Position numbers and translations under genes: made by a program. A stretch of DNA of 64,000 bases from Vibrio tapetis subsp. tapetis (GTDB lineage: Bacteria; Pseudomonadota; Gammaproteobacteria; Enterobacterales; Vibrionaceae). The notes under the pieces were generated by a model. That model did no database searches, had not been told where the DNA came from, and was given only the letters and a program-made list of their open reading frames with translations. The number at the start of each line of letters is the position of its first letter. Positions within the stretch are counted from its first letter, which is position 1. The stretch lies in the NCBI RefSeq assembly GCF_900233005.1, contig NZ_LT960611.1:1550001-1614000 (forward strand), in the 5' to 3' direction. Positions 1-10,193 of the stretch are shown here, piece after piece.

Positions 1-503
1 TGGATGTAACCACCCGCACGGAACGGCACTTCTTCACCATCAGGGATCTTAAGCACAAGCTCTTTGATGAAAGTCGCTTCGTTGTCATTAGAAAGAACAG
101 TACATTCCCACTTTTTAACACCGAAGATCTCTTCTGGAAGCTCGATATCCATGTCTGTTTTCACAGCAACCTGACAAGCTAAACGCTCACCTTCACGTGC
201 TTCACCTTTAGAGATGTGATCACGTTCAGTTGGAAGAATATCACCGCCGCCTGCTTTTACTTTTACGCGACACTGGCCACAAGAGCCACCGCCACCACAA
301 GCAGATGAAACGAAGATACCTTTACCCGCCATAGCGCTGAGTAATTTGTCACCCGGAGAAGTTATAATGCTCTTCTCTGGATCACCGTTAATTGTGATTG
401 TAACGTCACCTGTTGGTACCAGCTTAGATTTAGCGAACAAGATCACTAAAACCAATACCAGTACGATCAGAGTAAACATCACTACACCAAGAATAATGTC
501 CAT
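1..503 (-). CDS. nqrF: NqrF, Na+-translocating NADH:quinone reductase subunit F (N-terminal part)
   Basis: This is the NADH-oxidising subunit of the sodium-pumping NQR complex in the inner membrane. The 5' 167 codons are present and the gene runs off the left edge. Residues 2-23 form one hydrophobic anchor. A ferredoxin-type [2Fe-2S] domain follows, with Cys69, Cys75, Cys78 (motif [10 protein letters not shown]) and Cys110. The FAD/NADH-binding reductase domain begins near the window edge and is mostly missing. The start is the ATG at 503. It is the last visible gene of the nqr operon, 35 bp after nqrE. Confidence 0.96.
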   Translation of the reverse strand, partial: MDIILGVVMFTLIVLVLVLVILFAKSKLVPTGDVTITINGDPEKSIITSPGDKLLSAMAGKGIFVSSACGGGGSCGQCRVKVKAGGGDILPTERDHISKGEAREGERLACQVAVKTDMDIELPEEIFGVKKWECTVLSNDNEATFIKELVLKIPDGEEVPFRAGGYI

Positions 504-538
504 TGACTATTCCTTATAAATTGTGCGGTTTACCCGAC

Positions 539-1135
539 TTACAGTTGAACACCAGAGAAAGACATAAAGCCCAACGCCATCAAACCTACAGAGATAAAGG
601 TAATACCTAAACCACGAAGACCAGGAGGTACGTCAGAGTACTTCATTTTCTCACGGATACCTGCAAGTGCTACGATAGCTAGCATCCAACCTACACCAGA
701 ACCAAAGCCATAAACGACTGATTCTACGAAGTTGTAATCGCGCTGTACCATGAATGATACGCCACCAAAGATTGCACAGTTAACTGTGATAAGCGGGAGG
801 AAAATACCTAGCGCGTTATACAAAGGTGGGAAGAAACGGTCTAATACCATTTCTAGGATCTGTACCAATGCCGCAATTACACCAATAAAGGTGATGAAGT
901 TTAGGAAACTCAGATCAACACCAGCAACCAATGCGCTGTCTTTCAGTACTAGGTTGTACAATAGGTTGTTCACTGGAACCGCGATGGTCAACACCACGAT
1001 TACCGCAACACCCAAGCCAAACGATGTTTTCACTTTCTTAGACACGGCCAAGAAAGTACACATACCTAGGAAGAACGACAGTGCCAAGTTTTCGATGAAA
1101 ATCGATTTAACAAGCAGACTAATATAATGTTCCAT
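539..1135 (-). CDS. nqrE: NqrE, Na+-NQR subunit E
   Basis: An integral membrane subunit of Na+-NQR, 198 aa, with about six hydrophobic segments. Cys26 (MCTFLA) and Cys120 (VNCAIF) are both present. In Vibrio cholerae the equivalent NqrD/NqrE cysteines hold an intramembrane iron centre through which electrons pass. The gene lies 7 bp after nqrD and is plainly co-transcribed. NqrE and NqrD are homologous, with inverted topology. Length and sequence are typical of the family. Confidence 0.97.
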   Translation of the reverse strand: MEHYISLLVKSIFIENLALSFFLGMCTFLAVSKKVKTSFGLGVAVIVVLTIAVPVNNLLYNLVLKDSALVAGVDLSFLNFITFIGVIAALVQILEMVLDRFFPPLYNALGIFLPLITVNCAIFGGVSFMVQRDYNFVESVVYGFGSGVGWMLAIVALAGIREKMKYSDVPPGLRGLGITFISVGLMALGFMSFSGVQL

Positions 1136-1142
1136 AACGTCC

Positions 1143-1775
1143 TTACTCCTTCGGTTCTATTTGTTCTGGCTTGATGATACGGATAGCCCAAATCATGAAA
1201 CCAATTAAGAAGAACGCAGAAGGTGCTAGCAGCATCAAACCGTTTGGTTGATACCAACCACCATTGCTCACCAATGGAAGTACTTCCAAACCAAATAGCT
1301 TACCGCTACCAAATAGTTCACGGAAGAAAGCAACCGTAATCAATACAAAACCGTAACCTAAGCCATTACCGATACCATCGATTAACGATGGAAGTGGCTT
1401 CGACTTCATTGCGTATGCTTCCGCACGACCCATTACGATACAGTTTGTAATGATAAGACCAACGAATACAGATAGCTGTTTAGAGATATCGTATAGGAAT
1501 GCCTTCAATACTTGGTCTACCACGATTACCAAAGATGCGATGATGGCCATCTGAACGATGATACGAACGCTGTTTGGAATGTGATTACGAATAACTGAAA
1601 CGAAGAAGTTAGACAAAGCCGTTACAAAAATAACAGCGAGAGTCATAACAAATGCGGTTTCAAGTTTTGTCGTTACCGCCAGAGCAGAACAAACACCCAA
1701 TACCTGTAAGGCAATCGGGTTGTTGTCTAGTACTGGCGAAAGAAGGTTCTTCTTCATGTCTTTTGCATTTGACAT
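1143..1775 (-). CDS. nqrD: NqrD, Na+-NQR subunit D
   Basis: Membrane subunit of Na+-NQR, 210 aa, with about six transmembrane segments. The two cysteines expected to ligate the intramembrane iron centre are at positions 29 (GVCSAL) and 112 ([11 protein letters not shown]). Its start overlaps the nqrC stop by 1 bp (position 1775), which implies translational coupling. It pairs with NqrE to form the half-channel-like core of the complex. Confidence 0.97.
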   Translation of the reverse strand: MSNAKDMKKNLLSPVLDNNPIALQVLGVCSALAVTTKLETAFVMTLAVIFVTALSNFFVSVIRNHIPNSVRIIVQMAIIASLVIVVDQVLKAFLYDISKQLSVFVGLIITNCIVMGRAEAYAMKSKPLPSLIDGIGNGLGYGFVLITVAFFRELFGSGKLFGLEVLPLVSNGGWYQPNGLMLLAPSAFFLIGFMIWAIRIIKPEQIEPKE

Positions 1776-2548
1776 TAGTTCAGGCCTCCGTCACGTACTT
1801 TTGCTAGGAAAGGACCAAAGCCCATGTCCCCTAACCAAAAATCGAAAGTGTGTTGAACGCCAGTCGCTGTTAATGTTGCACCAGAAAGGCCATCAACACC
1901 GTGCTCAGAACCTTCAGGAGCGCCACCTTTTACGATTTTAATCGCAGGTTTGTGGTTCTCATCGAACAGTTTTTTGCCAACGAACTGTGCACGCCAAGTT
2001 GGGTTTTCGATCTCGCCACCAAGCCCAGGAGTTTCACCTTGCTCGTAGTAAGTAAGACCAGAAACTGTGTTGCCATCAGTTTCTACCGCAACAAATGCGT
2101 ACATCATCGACCAAAGACCATTACCGTGAACAGGAATGATAACTTTAGTCGTTGCCGTGCCTTCTTTCACAAGGTAAACAATACCTGTGTTAGCACGACG
2201 AATGATTTTAGCTTCGTCTTGTTCGCCAGTCAGTTTGATTGACTGAGCAGGATCTTTCGCTGATTGACGTTGGTCGTATGCTGCTGCATCGCCGTCGACA
2301 AAATCACCGGTTGCAAAGTCAACCAGACGAGGTTCTATATTACTTGCGTAAAGCGCACGAACTTCTGTAGGAGAAGCTGCAGAATAGCCAGCAACATCGA
2401 TGATTTTCGATTGCTTGTCTAGTACTGCATTTTCGCGCTGTTTGTCACGCAATAATACCGCTGAAGCCGACACCACAATTGAGCACACTAAGCTCAATGC
2501 GATAACAACAAACAGCGTCTTTTTAATGCTATCGTTATTATTTGCCAT
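1775..2548 (-). CDS. nqrC: NqrC, Na+-NQR subunit C (FMN-bearing)
   Basis: A 257-aa subunit with one N-terminal transmembrane helix (about residues 10-33) and a periplasmic FMN-binding domain. The motif [10 protein letters not shown] places the covalently flavinylated threonine at Thr225, the same number as in V. cholerae. The ATG at 2548 gives [10 protein letters not shown], matching the family; the frame stays open 20 codons further upstream, but that stretch lies inside nqrB and does not look like NqrC. The start overlaps the end of nqrB by 11 bp. The flavin is attached by ApbE, which is not in this window. Confidence 0.97.
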   Translation of the reverse strand: MANNNDSIKKTLFVVIALSLVCSIVVSASAVLLRDKQRENAVLDKQSKIIDVAGYSAASPTEVRALYASNIEPRLVDFATGDFVDGDAAAYDQRQSAKDPAQSIKLTGEQDEAKIIRRANTGIVYLVKEGTATTKVIIPVHGNGLWSMMYAFVAVETDGNTVSGLTYYEQGETPGLGGEIENPTWRAQFVGKKLFDENHKPAIKIVKGGAPEGSEHGVDGLSGATLTATGVQHTFDFWLGDMGFGPFLAKVRDGGLN

Positions 2549-3782
2549 AGCGTGCGTTTCTCCGCTTGATGTTCTTCTCAACCACAACGTGATCGAATAG
2601 AGGTGCAAATAAGTTCGCGAATAAGATCGCTAACATCATACCTTCTGGGTATGCAGGGTTAGCTACACGAATCATTACACACATTGCACCAATCAATGCA
2701 CCGTATACCCATTTACCGTTGTCAGTAAATGAAGCCGATACTGGGTCTGTCGCCATAAAGAACATGCCGAATGCAAAACCACCAAGCACTAAGTGCCAGT
2801 GCCAAGGCATTGCAAACATTGCATTGGTGTCAGAGCCAATCACATTGAACAAGAACGAAGTCGCAACCATGCCAAGCATTACACCAATGATAATGCGCCA
2901 TGAAGCAATGCCCATGTACACAATCATTGCAGCACCGATCATCAGTGCCAATGTAGATACTTCACCAATTGAACCAGGAATGTTACCAATAAAGGCATCC
3001 ATCCAAGTAATTGCTTCGCCAGTTACACCGTTGATAAGTGCGCCGTTACCGCCTTGTGCCCACTGGCTAAGTGCCGTAGCACCAGAGAAGCCATCAGCTG
3101 CAGTCCAAACAACATCACCTGAAATCTGTGCAGGGTATGCAAAGAACAGGAATGCACGACCGGCAAGCGCTGGGTTAAGGAAGTTACGACCAGTACCACC
3201 AAAGATTTCTTTAGCGACAACAACACCAAAGGTAATACCTAGTGCTGCTTGCCAAAGTGGTAATGTTGGCGGAACGATTAAGGCAAATAAAATCGAAGTA
3301 ACAAAGAAACCTTCGTTAACTTCGTGCTTGCGCACCATACAGAACAGTACTTCCCAGAAACCACCGACAATAAACACTGTCGCGTAAATAGGTAGGAAAT
3401 AAGTAGCCCCGAGAAGCATTTTACTGCCCCATCCGGCCTCTGCCCCGAGCGTGCCCCCGATTAACTCGGTCCCCCAGTAATGCCAGTTACCCGCGATTAC
3501 TGAAGCAAGCTCTGCACCTGAATAGAGGTGGTTAAGTGCAACGATAGCCTGATGGCCAGTGTTGTACATACCCCAAAACATGGCAGGGAATACCGCAAAC
3601 CACACCATGATCATGATGCGTTTTAGATCGACACTATCACGTACGTGAGTGCCTTTTTTTGTTACTAAACCAGGCGTATAAAACAACGTTGCTGCTGCTT
3701 CATAAAGGGCAAACCATTTTTCGTGTTTACCACCCGGCTCAAAATGATGTTCTATGTCTTCAATGAACTTCTTCAAAGCCAT
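2538..3782 (-). CDS. nqrB: NqrB, Na+-NQR subunit B (FMN/riboflavin, Na+ path)
   Basis: The largest membrane subunit, 414 aa, with about ten transmembrane segments. Thr236 in [10 protein letters not shown] is the predicted covalent FMN site. The subunit also carries riboflavin and the ubiquinone-site region in known homologues, and forms the main sodium translocation path. It lies 3 bp after nqrA and overlaps nqrC. A long antisense ORF (2719-3387) mirrors its codons and is not a gene. Confidence 0.97.
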   Translation of the reverse strand: MALKKFIEDIEHHFEPGGKHEKWFALYEAAATLFYTPGLVTKKGTHVRDSVDLKRIMIMVWFAVFPAMFWGMYNTGHQAIVALNHLYSGAELASVIAGNWHYWGTELIGGTLGAEAGWGSKMLLGATYFLPIYATVFIVGGFWEVLFCMVRKHEVNEGFFVTSILFALIVPPTLPLWQAALGITFGVVVAKEIFGGTGRNFLNPALAGRAFLFFAYPAQISGDVVWTAADGFSGATALSQWAQGGNGALINGVTGEAITWMDAFIGNIPGSIGEVSTLALMIGAAMIVYMGIASWRIIIGVMLGMVATSFLFNVIGSDTNAMFAMPWHWHLVLGGFAFGMFFMATDPVSASFTDNGKWVYGALIGAMCVMIRVANPAYPEGMMLAILFANLFAPLFDHVVVEKNIKRRNARYGK

Positions 3783-3785
3783 GAC

Positions 3786-5126
3786 TTACCCTTCCTTCTC
3801 GATGGCGTCTAGACAATCACGCAACATTTCCGCGTAATCATATTTGCCCGGACAAACAAACGAGCATAAAGCCACATCTTCTTCGTCCAGCTCTAACGCA
3901 CCTAGTGCTTGAGCACTGTCAATATCACCCGCACAAAGATCGCGAAAAAGCAAAGTCGGTTCCATATCAAGTGGCATTACTTTTTCGTAGTTACCAATTG
4001 GAACCATTGCACGATCACTGCCGTTCGTCGTTGTGGTCATGTTGAACACTTGACTAGGGAAGAAGTGACTTAAGAAAGCTTTCGTTACCGAGAACTTATT
4101 TTTGCCAGGCATAGCCCAACCGAATAATTCTTTCTCGTAACCTTCACGTAAGGCTGACACTTGCAAATGATAACGGCCAAGATAAGCATGAGGGCCTGTT
4201 GCTTGTGTGCCAGTCAAGACTGAACCGGAAATAATACGTACATCACCAGGCATTAACTCGCTATCTGCTAAGTCACCTAAATGAGCACCTATTTGAGTGC
4301 GAACTAAGCGAGGTTTATTTACGACAGGACCCGCGAGAGAAACAACACGGTCTGTGTAAAGTTCACCAGTTAAGAACAACTGACCAAATGCAATCACATC
4401 TTGGTAGTTAATACTCCACGCTACATGTTCAGCATTGACCGGATACAAATGATGCATGTGAGTGCCCACCAACCCAGCTGGGTGTGGACCATCAAATACA
4501 TGTTCTTCGACATTGCTTTGAGTTGAGCGAGGTAAGCTATGGCCTTTTTTACATACGTAAACTTTGTCGTCTGTTAATTTAGACAACAAATCTAGACCAG
4601 CAGAAAATGCTTCTGCTTGCTCACCAATTATTACTTCAGGGTCAGCTGCTAACGGATTAGTATCCATCGCAGTCACAAAAATCGCCTTGGTAGACGACGA
4701 AATTGAAGGTACCTTGCTGAAAGGACGGGTACGCAAAGCAGTCCACGCACCAGAATCAACCAGTTGAGTTTTGATCACATCGCGATCAAGACTTGCTAGT
4801 TGGTCTGCTTTGTAGCTTTCAAAAGTCACTTGCTCGTCACCTGATACTTCAATCACTACTGACTGAAGAACGCGTTTAGCGCCTCGGTTAACTTCAATGA
4901 CTTTACCGCTTGCTGGAGCTGTGAATTTTACACCTTCGTTCTTTTTATCTACAAAAAGAACTTGGCCTTTTTTCACATCATCACCCACGCGAACATGCAT
5001 CGTTGGACGCATACCCACGTATTCTTCGCCAAGCAAGGCGACTTTGTTAATGGCTTTGCCATCACTTATCACCTGGGATGGTCCACCTGCAATAGGAAGA
5101 TCCAAACCCTTTTTTATTGTAATCAT
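3786..5126 (-). CDS. nqrA: NqrA, Na+-NQR subunit A
   Basis: The cytoplasmic-side subunit, 446 aa, that takes part in ubiquinone binding. It starts [14 protein letters not shown], which is characteristic. I chose the ATG at 5126 over an in-frame GTG 12 bp upstream because it gives the normal family length and N-terminus. It is the first gene of nqrABCDEF and sits behind a 410-bp gene-free region that holds the promoter. The operon converts NADH oxidation into a sodium gradient used by Vibrio for flagellar rotation and transport. Confidence 0.96.
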   Translation of the reverse strand: MITIKKGLDLPIAGGPSQVISDGKAINKVALLGEEYVGMRPTMHVRVGDDVKKGQVLFVDKKNEGVKFTAPASGKVIEVNRGAKRVLQSVVIEVSGDEQVTFESYKADQLASLDRDVIKTQLVDSGAWTALRTRPFSKVPSISSSTKAIFVTAMDTNPLAADPEVIIGEQAEAFSAGLDLLSKLTDDKVYVCKKGHSLPRSTQSNVEEHVFDGPHPAGLVGTHMHHLYPVNAEHVAWSINYQDVIAFGQLFLTGELYTDRVVSLAGPVVNKPRLVRTQIGAHLGDLADSELMPGDVRIISGSVLTGTQATGPHAYLGRYHLQVSALREGYEKELFGWAMPGKNKFSVTKAFLSHFFPSQVFNMTTTTNGSDRAMVPIGNYEKVMPLDMEPTLLFRDLCAGDIDSAQALGALELDEEDVALCSFVCPGKYDYAEMLRDCLDAIEKEG

Positions 5127-5536
5127 ACGCACTTGCACTATTTTATCGGGAAAAAGATTCTGTTATTTGCGTAACATTTAGACACGACATTTCTGTGTCG
5201 AGTTTCGGCCTACACCTTGGCCAAAATCGCAACAATCCATTAATCAACCCTTCACAATGTAAGGTGAAGGGCCACTTTCAGTGCGTAAGTCTAGCATCAT
5301 TTAAGCCCTTGATGCCATGACCTCTCACTCGAATAATCTGTTAATTAATACTTATTGGTCAAAGATTAGCTCATCAAATCAAATAAGTTTGACCTGTCGC
5401 ACAAATGTTAAATTTCTTGAGTTGCAATCGCACTGTTTATTCATAAAACAACACAACATTACTTATTCTTTTATGTCACTTACATTCATTCACTAGCTAA
5501 ATAGGTGAAATTGAATGTTTCTGCAACAATTTACTC
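5127..5536 (-). promoter_or_regulatory. nqr operon upstream region
   Basis: A 410-bp region without a gene, between nqrA and bolA (both read leftwards). A candidate sigma-70 promoter on the minus strand has -35 TTGACC at 5357-5362 and -10 GATTAT at 5333-5338 with 18 bp spacing. This would leave a leader of about 200 nt before nqrA. The leader contains a short hairpin, cgaca/tgtcg (5185-5200). The region is AT-rich around 5340-5480. No convincing bolA terminator or sensor riboswitch was seen. Confidence 0.4.
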
Positions 5537-5857
5537 TTAATTCGAAGGGGTATTACTGCCACCCATGCACATCGGGCTTTCAGGTGCTCCATCTCTAAGT
5601 TCTTTCCATTCTTTGGAAGTATAGGTGTGAATCGACAATGCATGAATGTTGTTTTCTAGCTCTTCGGCTAAAGCGACATTGACTTGTCGATGGCGAGCAA
5701 TCAAGCGTTGAGATTCAAACGCATCACTCACAATGATAACTTTAAAATGGCTTTCCGAGCCTGCAGGAACATTGTGCATATAGCTTTCATTGTTCACATC
5801 GAGGTGTTCGGGTTCAAACGCAAAATGCAGTTTAGTTTCAATGATTTCTTGAATCAT
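5537..5857 (-). CDS. bolA: BolA-family transcriptional regulator
   Basis: A 106-aa BolA protein, a small KH-like fold linked to stationary-phase morphology and to Fe-S/glutaredoxin partnership. The conserved helix with its histidine ([10 protein letters not shown], about residues 51-60) and the following ALSIHTY segment are diagnostic. The start ATG at 5857 is preceded by AAGGA (ggaaggactATG). It diverges from rlmG. In enterobacteria bolA also neighbours yajG and ampG, so the local order is conserved. Confidence 0.95.
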   Translation of the reverse strand: MIQEIIETKLHFAFEPEHLDVNNESYMHNVPAGSESHFKVIIVSDAFESQRLIARHRQVNVALAEELENNIHALSIHTYTSKEWKELRDGAPESPMCMGGSNTPSN

Positions 5858-6057
5858 AGTCCTTCCTTAACGTAACTGACGGGCAATATTATAGTCGTAT
5901 TAACTATAAGCTATCTATTATCTTTTAGGGTTAATTGTATCAGGTTATTTGTTGTTTGGGATTTCCTGTTCTATTTCAGAATCGCTTTCATTTTTTGTTT
6001 CCTGTTGGAAACCCTTTTGAGACAATAGAACAACTGAAACTGGCATAGTTATAAAAA

Positions 6058-7191
6058 ATGAATACTGAACTGAATCTTTTCGAGCGCAGCTTGACTCTTA
6101 CTCGCTACCCAAAGCGCAACAATGAAACATTGCAAGCATGGAACGCTGGAGACGAGTACCTCATTAATCATGTTGAACAGGAACTAAATTTAGAGCCGCA
6201 CCAGCGAATCTTAATCCTTAATGACCATTTTGGTGCATTGTCTTGCTGGTTTTCAGAAAAGCATCACGTATTTATGATGAGTGACTCGTTTATCAGCCAC
6301 CGAGGAACGAGTAAAAACTTAGAAAAAAATCAGAGTAAAGAGGTTAAGCTTCTCTCTTGCTTGGACGAAATCCCCGCGGATATTGATCTCGTTTTAATGC
6401 AACTGCCTAAAAGCAATCGTCTACTTACTTGGCAGCTCTCTAAATTGAGAAAGCATCTGCCAAGCCATTGTAAGGTTATCGGTGTTAACAAAGCGAAAGA
6501 CATCCACTCTTCCACCTTAAACCTGTTTGAAAAGCACTTTGGTGAAACAACAACCTCACTTGCTTGGAAGAAACACCGTCTCGTTTTCTCTTTGCCAAAT
6601 AACCAAACGGTTCCTGACGTGTCTGACACGACAAATTGGTCAGTAGACGGACATGACATCACACTAAAAAATCATGCTAACGTGTATTCAGGAGAGAGCT
6701 TAGATCTTGGTGCCCGCCTCATGTTAGAACACATCCCACAAGATCCAGAGCTTCGTCATATTATTGACCTAGGTTGTGGTAATGGTGTGTTGGCGATAAA
6801 AGCAGCCCAACTAAACCCTCAGGCGCGCATTACCTGTGTCGACGAAAGCTTCATGGCGGTTGAATCAGCCAAAGGTAATTTAATCGATAACTTATGTAAC
6901 GAGCGTGATATTCAGTGTATCGCAAACAACTGCTTAGATGGATTTACACCAGACAGCTCCTACTTGGTGATGTGTAACCCTCCATTTCACCAACAGCAAG
7001 CCATTACTGATCATATTGCTTGGCAAATGTTCTGTGATGCAAAGCATGTTCTTAATACTGGCGGTCAATTAATTGTTATTGGCAACCGTCACCTAGGCTA
7101 CGATGTTAAGCTTAAACGCTTATTTGGTCAGTCAAATGTAGACGTGGTTGCATCAAACAATAAATTTGTTATTTTACAAGCCACTAAGTAA
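6058..7191 (+). CDS. rlmG: RlmG, 23S rRNA (guanine-1835-N2)-methyltransferase
   Basis: A 377-aa cytoplasmic SAM-dependent rRNA methyltransferase that modifies G1835 of 23S rRNA. The N-terminal half is a degenerate methyltransferase-like domain. The C-terminal half has the SAM-binding motif IDLGCGNGVLA (about 238-248) and the catalytic motif CNPPFHQQ (about 310-317). Resemblance to E. coli RlmG (YgjO) runs end to end. No clear Shine-Dalgarno precedes the ATG, but the N-terminus fits. It is divergent from bolA with 200 bp between. Confidence 0.94.
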   Translation: MNTELNLFERSLTLTRYPKRNNETLQAWNAGDEYLINHVEQELNLEPHQRILILNDHFGALSCWFSEKHHVFMMSDSFISHRGTSKNLEKNQSKEVKLLSCLDEIPADIDLVLMQLPKSNRLLTWQLSKLRKHLPSHCKVIGVNKAKDIHSSTLNLFEKHFGETTTSLAWKKHRLVFSLPNNQTVPDVSDTTNWSVDGHDITLKNHANVYSGESLDLGARLMLEHIPQDPELRHIIDLGCGNGVLAIKAAQLNPQARITCVDESFMAVESAKGNLIDNLCNERDIQCIANNCLDGFTPDSSYLVMCNPPFHQQQAITDHIAWQMFCDAKHVLNTGGQLIVIGNRHLGYDVKLKRLFGQSNVDVVASNNKFVILQATK

Positions 7192-7260
7192 TTCACTATT
7201 ATCTTGATACTGACTACACATGCCGTCTCTACTGACAGCACACTAATAAAGGAATAAAGC

Positions 7261-7833
7261 ATGAGAAAACTGATTGTCGCTGCCTCAATCGTACTACTTG
7301 CGGCCTGCGCTTCTCCTCAAAAAGAAGAGCAAATCAGCATCAACCCGCAACCTACGTTAAGTAATCAAAAAATGGTTGATAACGTAACCTTCACTTTATC
7401 AAGCAAAGATTTACGTACAGCACAGTATGTAGCACTAGTGAAAAGCGGCCGTAAGAGCACTCAACCCATTCATGCGCGTCAAAACCTTCGTGTTGCGATT
7501 GAGACCGCTCTTTATGAGCAGTTAATTTCTCAAGGCTTCCAAATGGTCGTAAACAGCAACAACACGTTAACACTAGAAGTTCAACAAGTGCTTGTTAATG
7601 TTGCCAATACCCTAATGGAAAACGAAATGGATGCCGTTGTTACTTTGCAACTGACTGCCGAGACTCCACAAGGGAAATTCGTTAAGACCTATAACGGCAC
7701 AGGTAAAAAAACAGGCACTATGGCCGCTTCTGATGAAGAAATCGCTACCGTACTAAATGACGTAATCAACTTAACATTGGCAGAAATTGCCAACGATCAA
7801 GAACTCTCAGATTACATGAAGGAGCGCTTCTAA
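7261..7833 (+). CDS. yajG: YajG-family lipoprotein
   Basis: A 190-aa predicted lipoprotein. The signal peptide is followed by the lipobox LLAAC, with Cys16 as the lipidated residue. The residue after it is Ala, so export to the outer membrane is expected. The body resembles the YajG family (E. coli yajG lies next to ampG and bolA). Its biochemical role is unknown. The stop codon directly abuts the next ATG (TAAATG), so it forms an operon with the cyclophilin gene and probably ampG. Confidence 0.85.
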   Translation: MRKLIVAASIVLLAACASPQKEEQISINPQPTLSNQKMVDNVTFTLSSKDLRTAQYVALVKSGRKSTQPIHARQNLRVAIETALYEQLISQGFQMVVNSNNTLTLEVQQVLVNVANTLMENEMDAVVTLQLTAETPQGKFVKTYNGTGKKTGTMAASDEEIATVLNDVINLTLAEIANDQELSDYMKERF

Positions 7834-8376
7834 ATGCGTAAATTACTCGTTGCGATGCTTTGCTGCATCGCCTGGCCAACAATGGCTGCGAATGTGGTTT
7901 TTGAAACAACACAAGGCAGTTTCACGGTTGAACTCAATGAAGAAAAAGCACCTATCACCGTTAAAAACTTTTTACGTTATGTTGAAGATGGCAGCTACGA
8001 AGGCAGCCAATTTCACCGCGTAATTGCTGGTTTCATGGCTCAAGGTGGTGGTTTTGATGCTGATCTAAATCGCCTGGCGACTTACGCACCCATTCGTAAT
8101 GAAGCAAGCAATGGCCTAAAAAACAACGTGGCGACTATCGCTATGGCGAGAACTTCAGATCCTCATTCTGCTAGCCGTCAGTTTTTTATTAACTTACAAG
8201 ACAACGATTTCTTGAACTATTCTGCTCGTAATGACGGCTATGCCGTATTTGGCAAAGTAACACAGGGATTTGAAGTCATTGAAAGTATGGCAATGCAACC
8301 TACAGGTATTCAAAACGGCATGAAAGATGTGCCTGTCGCGCCTATCGTAGTCAACAAAGTTACACTACAAAAATAA
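7834..8376 (+). CDS. Periplasmic peptidyl-prolyl cis-trans isomerase (cyclophilin, PpiA-like)
   Basis: A 180-aa cyclophilin. A signal peptide of about 18 residues ends TMA, so the protein is exported to the periplasm. The catalytic and substrate-binding signature is clear (FHRVIAGFMAQGGGF), with the conserved arginine, then ASRQFFINLQDN. It catalyses proline isomerisation in folding envelope proteins. It begins at the base after the yajG stop. A strong terminator follows at 8386. It is closest to PpiA-type enzymes; I did not assign the symbol because PpiB-like paralogues are similar. Confidence 0.9.
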   Translation: MRKLLVAMLCCIAWPTMAANVVFETTQGSFTVELNEEKAPITVKNFLRYVEDGSYEGSQFHRVIAGFMAQGGGFDADLNRLATYAPIRNEASNGLKNNVATIAMARTSDPHSASRQFFINLQDNDFLNYSARNDGYAVFGKVTQGFEVIESMAMQPTGIQNGMKDVPVAPIVVNKVTLQK

Positions 8377-8385
8377 TATCCCTTC

Positions 8386-8412
8386 AAGGCTGACCACTGA
8401 GTCAGCCTTTTT
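8386..8412 (+). terminator. Rho-independent terminator after the cyclophilin gene
   Basis: The stem aaggctgac / gtcagcctt has a 6-nt loop and is followed by TTT. It lies 9 bp after the stop codon. ampG begins 35 bp further on, so ampG either has its own promoter here or depends on read-through. Confidence 0.85.
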
Positions 8413-8446
8413 CTTCGCTATTTTTCTTTGCAACAAGGAGTGTTCA

Positions 8447-9829
8447 ATGACAAGTAAAATGTCTTGGATGGAAACGTTCCGCAGTTATCTTGATAGACGC
8501 TTACTTTGGGTATTCATGCTGGGTTGTTCCAGTGGCTTTCCTTGGGTACTGATTGGTTCCAACATGTCTGGTTGGCTTAAAGATGCCGGACTTACTCGAG
8601 CCGCTATCGGCTATTTTGGCTCTGTTTTTGCTGTTTATGCCATTAACTTTCTTTGGGCTCCGTTAGTCGACCGCGTCAAACTCCCTTTGCTTCACCGCCT
8701 GCTTGGACAACGTCGTAGTTGGATTTTCTTTTGCCAATGTTTTGTCTTGATCTGCACCTTATTTATTGCTGGCGTTAATCCCGCAAATGATTTGATGTTC
8801 ACTTCCATGCTAGCTCTGGGTATTGCGATTGCTTCAGCTACGCAAGACATTGCCATTGATGCCTACCGGATTGATACGTTCCCTAAGTCTGAATCGAGCA
8901 AACTGCCACAAGCCTCTGCGATGGCTGTTGCGGGTTGGTGGACGGGTTACTCATTGCCTGGCTATCTAGCATTTGTTAACGCTGATGCAATCGGTTGGAA
9001 TGGTGTTTATTACGGAATGGCCGTCATCGTCGGTGTTCTCATGTTATTTACACTTTTAGTCGGCGAGCCTAAAACACTCCGTGAGCGCTTACAGATGCAA
9101 GCTGAAGCGCGTCACTCTGAAGTAGTAGGTTCCAAATTGATTGCATGGCTAACCGTAACGGCCATTGAACCTTTCTGGGATTTCTTTAAGCGAAATGGCG
9201 TTCGTGTCGCGGTTACACTTCTGCTGTTTGTCTTTTTGTTCAAGATTGGCGAAGCCTTCCTTGGAAGAATGTCGATAGCCTTCTATAAAGAAGTGGGCTT
9301 TAGTAACGAACAAATTGGTCACTACTCTAAATTGATTGGCTGGTGGGTAACGATTGTCTTCACCATCGTTGGCAGTATGTTCAACGTGAAGTTTGGTATT
9401 GTACGCGGCCTAATGATTGGTGGCGTGGCAATGGCGGCAAGTAACTTAATGTTCGCATGGATTGCAAGCGTGGGACCGAACGAGAATCTATTCTTAGCCA
9501 CGATCATCGTTGACAACTTTACGACGGCCTTCTCTACCGTTGCTTTTGTCTCTTTCCTAACCGTATTAACTGGGCAGGCATTTTCAGCCACACAATATGC
9601 GCTACTCGCATCGCTAGGTAATTTTGGCCGAACGACGCTTGCATCGTTTAGTGGGGAGTTGGCTGATTACCTTAATGATTGGTCGTTATTCTTCATTATT
9701 ACGGCACTAATGGTAATACCAAGCCTCATCATGCTCTATTCATTAAGGCACTACTTTACCGATTTACTCGAAAAAGCGAGGAAACGTGACCAAGATCTTG
9801 AGCAAGATATTGAACTCAAACAAGAATAA
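8447..9829 (+). CDS. ampG: AmpG-family muropeptide MFS permease
   Basis: A 460-aa major-facilitator protein with 12-14 hydrophobic segments. The N-terminal pattern (WVFMLGCSSGFPWVLIGSN) is typical of AmpG. It imports GlcNAc-anhydroMurNAc peptides from the periplasm for cell-wall recycling, and in many bacteria sets the signal for ampC induction. The ATG at 8447 has a strong ribosome site (AAGGAG, 7 nt upstream). The charged C-terminal tail is cytoplasmic. MltA further along the window produces the same class of substrate. Confidence 0.92.
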   Translation: MTSKMSWMETFRSYLDRRLLWVFMLGCSSGFPWVLIGSNMSGWLKDAGLTRAAIGYFGSVFAVYAINFLWAPLVDRVKLPLLHRLLGQRRSWIFFCQCFVLICTLFIAGVNPANDLMFTSMLALGIAIASATQDIAIDAYRIDTFPKSESSKLPQASAMAVAGWWTGYSLPGYLAFVNADAIGWNGVYYGMAVIVGVLMLFTLLVGEPKTLRERLQMQAEARHSEVVGSKLIAWLTVTAIEPFWDFFKRNGVRVAVTLLLFVFLFKIGEAFLGRMSIAFYKEVGFSNEQIGHYSKLIGWWVTIVFTIVGSMFNVKFGIVRGLMIGGVAMAASNLMFAWIASVGPNENLFLATIIVDNFTTAFSTVAFVSFLTVLTGQAFSATQYALLASLGNFGRTTLASFSGELADYLNDWSLFFIITALMVIPSLIMLYSLRHYFTDLLEKARKRDQDLEQDIELKQE

Positions 9830-9868
9830 AAAAATAACCACAATAACTATGTGAAATCGCACCCATAG

Positions 9869-9893
9869 CCGACCTGAATAGGTCGGTTTTTTT
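9869..9893 (+). terminator. Rho-independent terminator after ampG
   Basis: The stem ccgacc / ggtcgg has a 6-nt loop (tgaata) and a run of seven T. It lies 40 bp after the ampG stop. Confidence 0.9.
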
Positions 9894-10193
9894 CCATCAA
9901 GCCCCGTCTCATAAGCCTTTATCTATACCGCGTCTATTTTCACCAAAAGTTAGAACGAAACCGATTACCTGTTAATAATCGACTTGAGAATCGACAATTT
10001 ATGTCTATTATTGCTGCGAACCAACAAAGTTCCCCTAACATTTATTTTATGTGATACATATCACGCAAACGGTTTCTTTTTCTCACTTGTTTCACTTTTA
10101 ATTGAGATAAATATCTATATGATAGCCGTCAAAGGATTGAAGCAACCATGGATCATTGGTTAACACATTCATAAATTGAAAGAGTAGACACCT
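9894..10193. other. Intergenic region upstream of the Tsx-like porin gene
   Basis: About 300 bp between the ampG terminator and the porin gene. It is AT-rich and holds a near-perfect CRP site at 10050-10065. Directly after it is the odd palindrome AAACGGTTT (10068-10076), a possible half-match for a LacI-family regulator such as CytR, which partners CRP at tsx in E. coli. No ORF worth calling was seen. Confidence 0.5.
10050..10065. promoter_or_regulatory. CRP-binding site
   Basis: TGTGATACATATCACG matches the CRP consensus TGTGA-N6-TCACA at nine of ten conserved positions. It is centred about 136 bp before the porin start codon. It suggests cAMP-CRP control of nucleoside or phage-receptor porin synthesis. 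Confidence 0.75.

Noticed and set aside
2719..3387. Long antisense ORF (222 codons) opposite nqrB
   Set aside because: It is a mirror of a strongly coding gene, has no ribosome site and no recognisable family, and breaks the operon logic.
5127..5138. GTG at 5138 as start of nqrA
   Set aside because: It adds four residues (MQVR) not found in the family; the ATG at 5126 gives the normal 446-aa NqrA.
9322..9591. Antisense ORF within ampG
   Set aside because: Shadow of ampG codons; the composition (Ala/Pro/Thr-rich) reflects the opposite strand of membrane codons.
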